Below, piece by piece: positions 61,240-64,000 of a DNA stretch of 64,000 bases (position 1 is the stretch's first letter; each line of letters opens with the position of its first letter). The stretch is from Chryseobacterium elymi (GTDB lineage Bacteria > Bacteroidota > Bacteroidia > Flavobacteriales > Weeksellaceae), in NCBI RefSeq assembly GCF_003385495.1, contig NZ_QNUH01000003.1, forward strand, positions 124,001 to 188,000. The letters run 5' to 3'. The translations under genes and the position numbers were made by a program. Under the pieces are notes generated by a model. That model searched no databases and had not been told where the DNA came from. It saw only the letters and a program-made list of their open reading frames with translations.

Positions 61240-62433
61240 CTATTTTTTCTTTTCTTTCAGCTCTTCTTTGTCTTTATCGGAAGGGTTCCATACTTTCACT
61301 TCAGAGTCTTTGGTAAGGCCTGAAAGGATTTGTACATTGATCCCGTCGCTGGCTCCTAATTTTACATATACTTTTTTGAATTTACCATCCGGCTGTTTCA
61401 CTTCTACAAAAGGAGTATCTTTCCCGTTTTTCTTTTCGTACTGGATAAGTGATTCATCCAACAGCAATGCATTTTTTTCAGATTTCAGGACAATTTCTCC
61501 GTTGGCAGAAAATCCCGCTCTGATGTATTCGTTGTTAGGATTGTTCACATCACCTTCTACCGGGAATTTTATGGTTCCCAAATTATCTTTTCCTTTAGGA
61601 GCAATCATAGTCAGTTTTCCGGGGAATGTTTTATTCTGAAGAGCACCAATCACGATTTTCATATCCATCCCCTGCTTCAGCTTTCCTGCCTGAGCTTCAT
61701 CGATCTCTCCCTGGAAGATCAAAGAATTAAGGTCTGCAATAGAGCATATCGTTGTTCCTGCATTAAATGAGTTGGCCTCGATTACCTGACTTCCTACTTT
61801 TACAGGAACCTCAAGAACAGTCCCCGCTGCTTTGGAACGGATCTGTGTGGTTGCCAGACCCTGCAGTTCCGGAGTAGCTCCCGTTTTTACGATTTGTAAT
61901 CTTTTTTGAGCTGTAGCCAGCTGCTGATTGGCATTTCTAAGGGTCTGCTGCTGGGAAAACAATTGCTGCTGAGAGTTCAAGTACTCCTGCTTGGAAATAA
62001 CGCCCTGCTTATACAGTTTCTCCTGCATGGAATATTGCTTCTGCATATTATCTACATTCATTTTCGCATTGCTGATCTGCAGCTGAGAGTTCAACACTTC
62101 CTGCTGAGCATTGTTTACATCAGCAATATTAGGAATAATTCTCACTGTAGCAATCAGCTGTCCTGCTGTTACCTTATCTCCTTCATCTACCAGAATTTTA
62201 TCAATGATTCCTGCAATATTCGGCTTGATCTCGATCTCTTCTTTCGGAATGATTTTCCCTGTCGCCATCACCTTATCTTCCATGTCCTGGTACTTTGGTT
62301 TTCTGGTCAGGAAAGCTTCACTTTCTTTAGAATTTGATTTCACGAGATACCCGATCCCGGAGAACAATGCCACTGCAAATAAAAGCCCGAGTACAATATA
62401 AATGGCTTTTTTCCAAGTGAATTTCTTTTTCAT
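61240..62433 (-). CDS. MacA/HlyD-family periplasmic efflux adaptor
   Basis: A 397-residue membrane-fusion protein. One helix at about 10-30 anchors it to the inner membrane, a barrel-sandwich hybrid domain follows (about 60-90 and 215-245), and a long alpha-hairpin rich in Gln (about 95-200) reaches out to an outer-membrane channel. Lys-rich IVEKKK-type tail. It pairs with the permeases that lie 120 bp upstream and with the gene cut at the window end. Substrate (drug, peptide or toxin) unknown. Confidence 0.92.
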   Translation of the reverse strand: MKKKFTWKKAIYIVLGLLFAVALFSGIGYLVKSNSKESEAFLTRKPKYQDMEDKVMATGKIIPKEEIEIKPNIAGIIDKILVDEGDKVTAGQLIATVRIIPNIADVNNAQQEVLNSQLQISNAKMNVDNMQKQYSMQEKLYKQGVISKQEYLNSQQQLFSQQQTLRNANQQLATAQKRLQIVKTGATPELQGLATTQIRSKAAGTVLEVPVKVGSQVIEANSFNAGTTICSIADLNSLIFQGEIDEAQAGKLKQGMDMKIVIGALQNKTFPGKLTMIAPKGKDNLGTIKFPVEGDVNNPNNEYIRAGFSANGEIVLKSEKNALLLDESLIQYEKKNGKDTPFVEVKQPDGKFKKVYVKLGASDGINVQILSGLTKDSEVKVWNPSDKDKEELKEKKK

Positions 62434-62551
62434 ATATCTAGTTTATTTTTTACGATTAAAAGGAGAAAATTAATTGAAAGGATTTAAATATTTAAACATT
62501 AAAGCCAATCATTATTTTTTCAAATTATTTTATTTTCAAATTAACATATTA

Positions 62552-63823
62552 CTATTCTGATCTCAGGGCTTCAATTGGCCGGATCTTTACTGCACGCTGT
62601 GCGGGGATCATCCCGATAATCAGACCAAGAATTACCATTACTGCCATGGCTCCAAATACGTTCCCATAATTTACAGTCGGGTTGTAGAACGGAAATTCAT
62701 CCTGGTTCTGGGTGGCTGCATTTAAAATGATCAGGACAAATATCCCAAACATGAATCCGAGAATTCCGGAAGAGAGCGTAATGACAACACTTTCGAGAAG
62801 GATCTGGTTTCTTACCTCAGCCGGTTTTGCTCCTAAAGCTCTCCGTATCCCGATTTCTTTGGTTCTTTCTTTTACAGTGATCAGCAGGATATTCGAGATA
62901 GCGATTACACCGGCAAGAATAGTTAGCGTTCCTACAATGATCGTTAAAAGCTGCATCCCTGTAAGGAAACCTGTCAGCTTTTTAAATTCTTTTCCTAAGT
63001 TGAAGCTTCCGAATGCATTGGTATCTTCGGGAGATACTTTATTTTTAGTCTTCAGCACCTGTTTTACATTTTCTTCCACTCCATTAACGTTGGCATTGGG
63101 CTTGCTTACGATAGCAAACATATCAATCTGTTCTCCTGCATTATACATTTTTGTATAGGTTGAAAGAGGGATAAATGCAGTACGGTCATTTTCAAAACCG
63201 CCTCCTTTTTTTACTCTGAAAACACCAATTACATTAAAGAATATGCCTTTTATATTCACCTGTTTTCCAATTGGGTTTTCTTTTTTCTTGGCATCAAAGA
63301 AGTTCTTGTAGATCTCTTCTCCAATCACCACTACGTTCTTATTTCCCATAATGTCAGCATCGTTAAGATAGCGTCCGAAAATAAGTTTTTTCTCAGAAAT
63401 TTTATTTCCTACCGCATAATCCCCCGTAAGAGAATAGGTACCGCTTTTACCGTTTCTCGACATGGACTCACCGGGTGTTCCGGTAAAGCTTCCTCTGGCA
63501 TTCTGCGGGGAAATATAATCTATAGCAGTCACTTTTCTTTTCAGCATATCCATATCTGATAACTGGAGGTGAACTTCTCTTCCTTTCGGGAATCCATCAT
63601 ATGGAATAGAGGTTTTCTGAGCCCAAAGAAAAATAGAGTTGGTCGCAAATCCGGAGAACAGCTTATCGAAACCATTTTCCATTCCTTTTGCCGCCCCAAG
63701 AAGACTTACATACAAAAACATTCCCCAGCCTACACCAATCATGGTAAGGAACGTGCGGAGCTTATTATTCCTCAATGAATAATAAATTTCCTGCCAAGTA
63801 TCTTTTTTAAATAAAATGTTCAC
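62552..63823 (-). CDS. MacB-like ABC transporter permease
   Basis: The 423-residue permease has one N-terminal helix (about 20-45), a large periplasmic MacB_PCD domain (about 45-265) and three helices of an FtsX domain (about 290-410). It ends VKIRPIEALRSE, the conserved tail of the family. No ATPase domain is fused, so a separate MacB-type ATPase should lie beyond the window. It works with the adaptor next to it. Confidence 0.93.
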   Translation of the reverse strand: MNILFKKDTWQEIYYSLRNNKLRTFLTMIGVGWGMFLYVSLLGAAKGMENGFDKLFSGFATNSIFLWAQKTSIPYDGFPKGREVHLQLSDMDMLKRKVTAIDYISPQNARGSFTGTPGESMSRNGKSGTYSLTGDYAVGNKISEKKLIFGRYLNDADIMGNKNVVVIGEEIYKNFFDAKKKENPIGKQVNIKGIFFNVIGVFRVKKGGGFENDRTAFIPLSTYTKMYNAGEQIDMFAIVSKPNANVNGVEENVKQVLKTKNKVSPEDTNAFGSFNLGKEFKKLTGFLTGMQLLTIIVGTLTILAGVIAISNILLITVKERTKEIGIRRALGAKPAEVRNQILLESVVITLSSGILGFMFGIFVLIILNAATQNQDEFPFYNPTVNYGNVFGAMAVMVILGLIIGMIPAQRAVKIRPIEALRSE

Positions 63824-63938
63824 TTCTTTGAGTTATAAGTTTATACTATATAATTGATAGATGATAATTGATGAATGATGAATGTTAAAACTGATAAGCT
63901 TATTTTATCATCTCTTTCTAATTATCATAAGTATATCA

Positions 63939-64000
63939 TTATTCGGTTCTAAGTGCTTCTATCGGTTTGATTCTGGAAGCTCTATATGCCGGAACGAACC
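63939..64000 (-). CDS. Second MacB-like permease, 3' fragment
   Basis: Only the last 20 codons lie in the window. They read FVPAYRASRIKPIEALRTE and a TAA stop, matching the C-terminus of the neighbouring permease. The gene continues past the window end. A tandem pair of FtsX-type permeases with one adaptor is common in this group. The gap to the first permease is 115 bp. Confidence 0.85.
   Translation of the reverse strand, partial: FVPAYRASRIKPIEALRTE

Noticed and set aside
1..64000. CRISPR arrays, rRNA, tRNA, riboswitches and transposases
   Set aside because: I looked for regularly spaced repeats, cloverleaf arms, known riboswitch cores and transposase motifs and saw none that held up.

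Overview
The window looks like a chromosomal piece of a Bacteroidota bacterium of the Flavobacteriales, most likely Chryseobacterium or a close Weeksellaceae relative. The evidence is AT-rich DNA, promoters with the Bacteroidota -7 element TAnnTTTG, a porX-type regulator of type IX secretion, a T9SS sorting domain, the joined lpxC-fabZ gene, and a chromosomal subclass B1 metallo-beta-lactamase. I see no rRNA, tRNA, CRISPR array, transposase or prophage.

Layout. 0-10 kb: TonB-dependent receptor, lipoprotein, DinB-like protein, WYL-type regulator, Crp-like regulator with an AhpD-like protein, an ABC exporter and a baeRF-type protein, then a decayed LapA-like membrane gene. 10-17 kb: an LptB ATPase with an extra C-terminal domain; a compact three-gene unit (TM2 protein, unknown 242-residue beta-rich protein, double-glycine leader peptide); hemB; a tiny T9SS sorting-domain protein; an ABC-2 transporter pair. 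17-25 kb: HD hydrolase, then lpxD, lpxC-fabZ, lpxA, efp, a second lpxD-like gene, sucD and an outer-membrane barrel on the minus strand, covering early lipid A synthesis. 25-34 kb: S41 protease, PorX, lipoprotein, a frameshifted YciI-like pseudogene, exonuclease III, RlpA-like protein, two secreted beta-rich proteins, RimO.

34-55.5 kb is a 20-kb surface-polysaccharide locus read on the minus strand from a DegT aminotransferase and a WbpM-type dehydratase down to RfbC, ending at a clear terminator. It holds export genes (Wza-like, Wzc-like), Wzx and Wzy, ManC, a UDP-sugar dehydrogenase, five glycosyltransferase-type proteins including a WecA-like initiating enzyme, epimerases, an acetyltransferase and a beta-helix protein. 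Products predict a Wzx/Wzy-dependent capsule or O-antigen with amino-deoxy sugars, a uronic acid derivative and possibly mannose. The middle (about 41-46.6 kb) is visibly more AT-rich and its genes overlap, typical of an exchangeable serotype core.

55.5-64 kb: recX, glyA, a scrap of an ACR3 arsenite transporter, a thioredoxin-reductase-like flavoprotein with a palindrome over its promoter, a B1 metallo-beta-lactamase predicted to be a lipoprotein, a family 39 glycosyltransferase, and a MacA/MacB-like efflux set cut by the window end.

Most worth a second look: the LptB fusion, the three-gene 11.6-12.9 kb unit, near-leaderless promoters at lptB and lpxD, the arsenic-locus remnant with its operator, the 236-bp inverted-repeat element at 30.8-31.1 kb, and the cargo-less T9SS protein.
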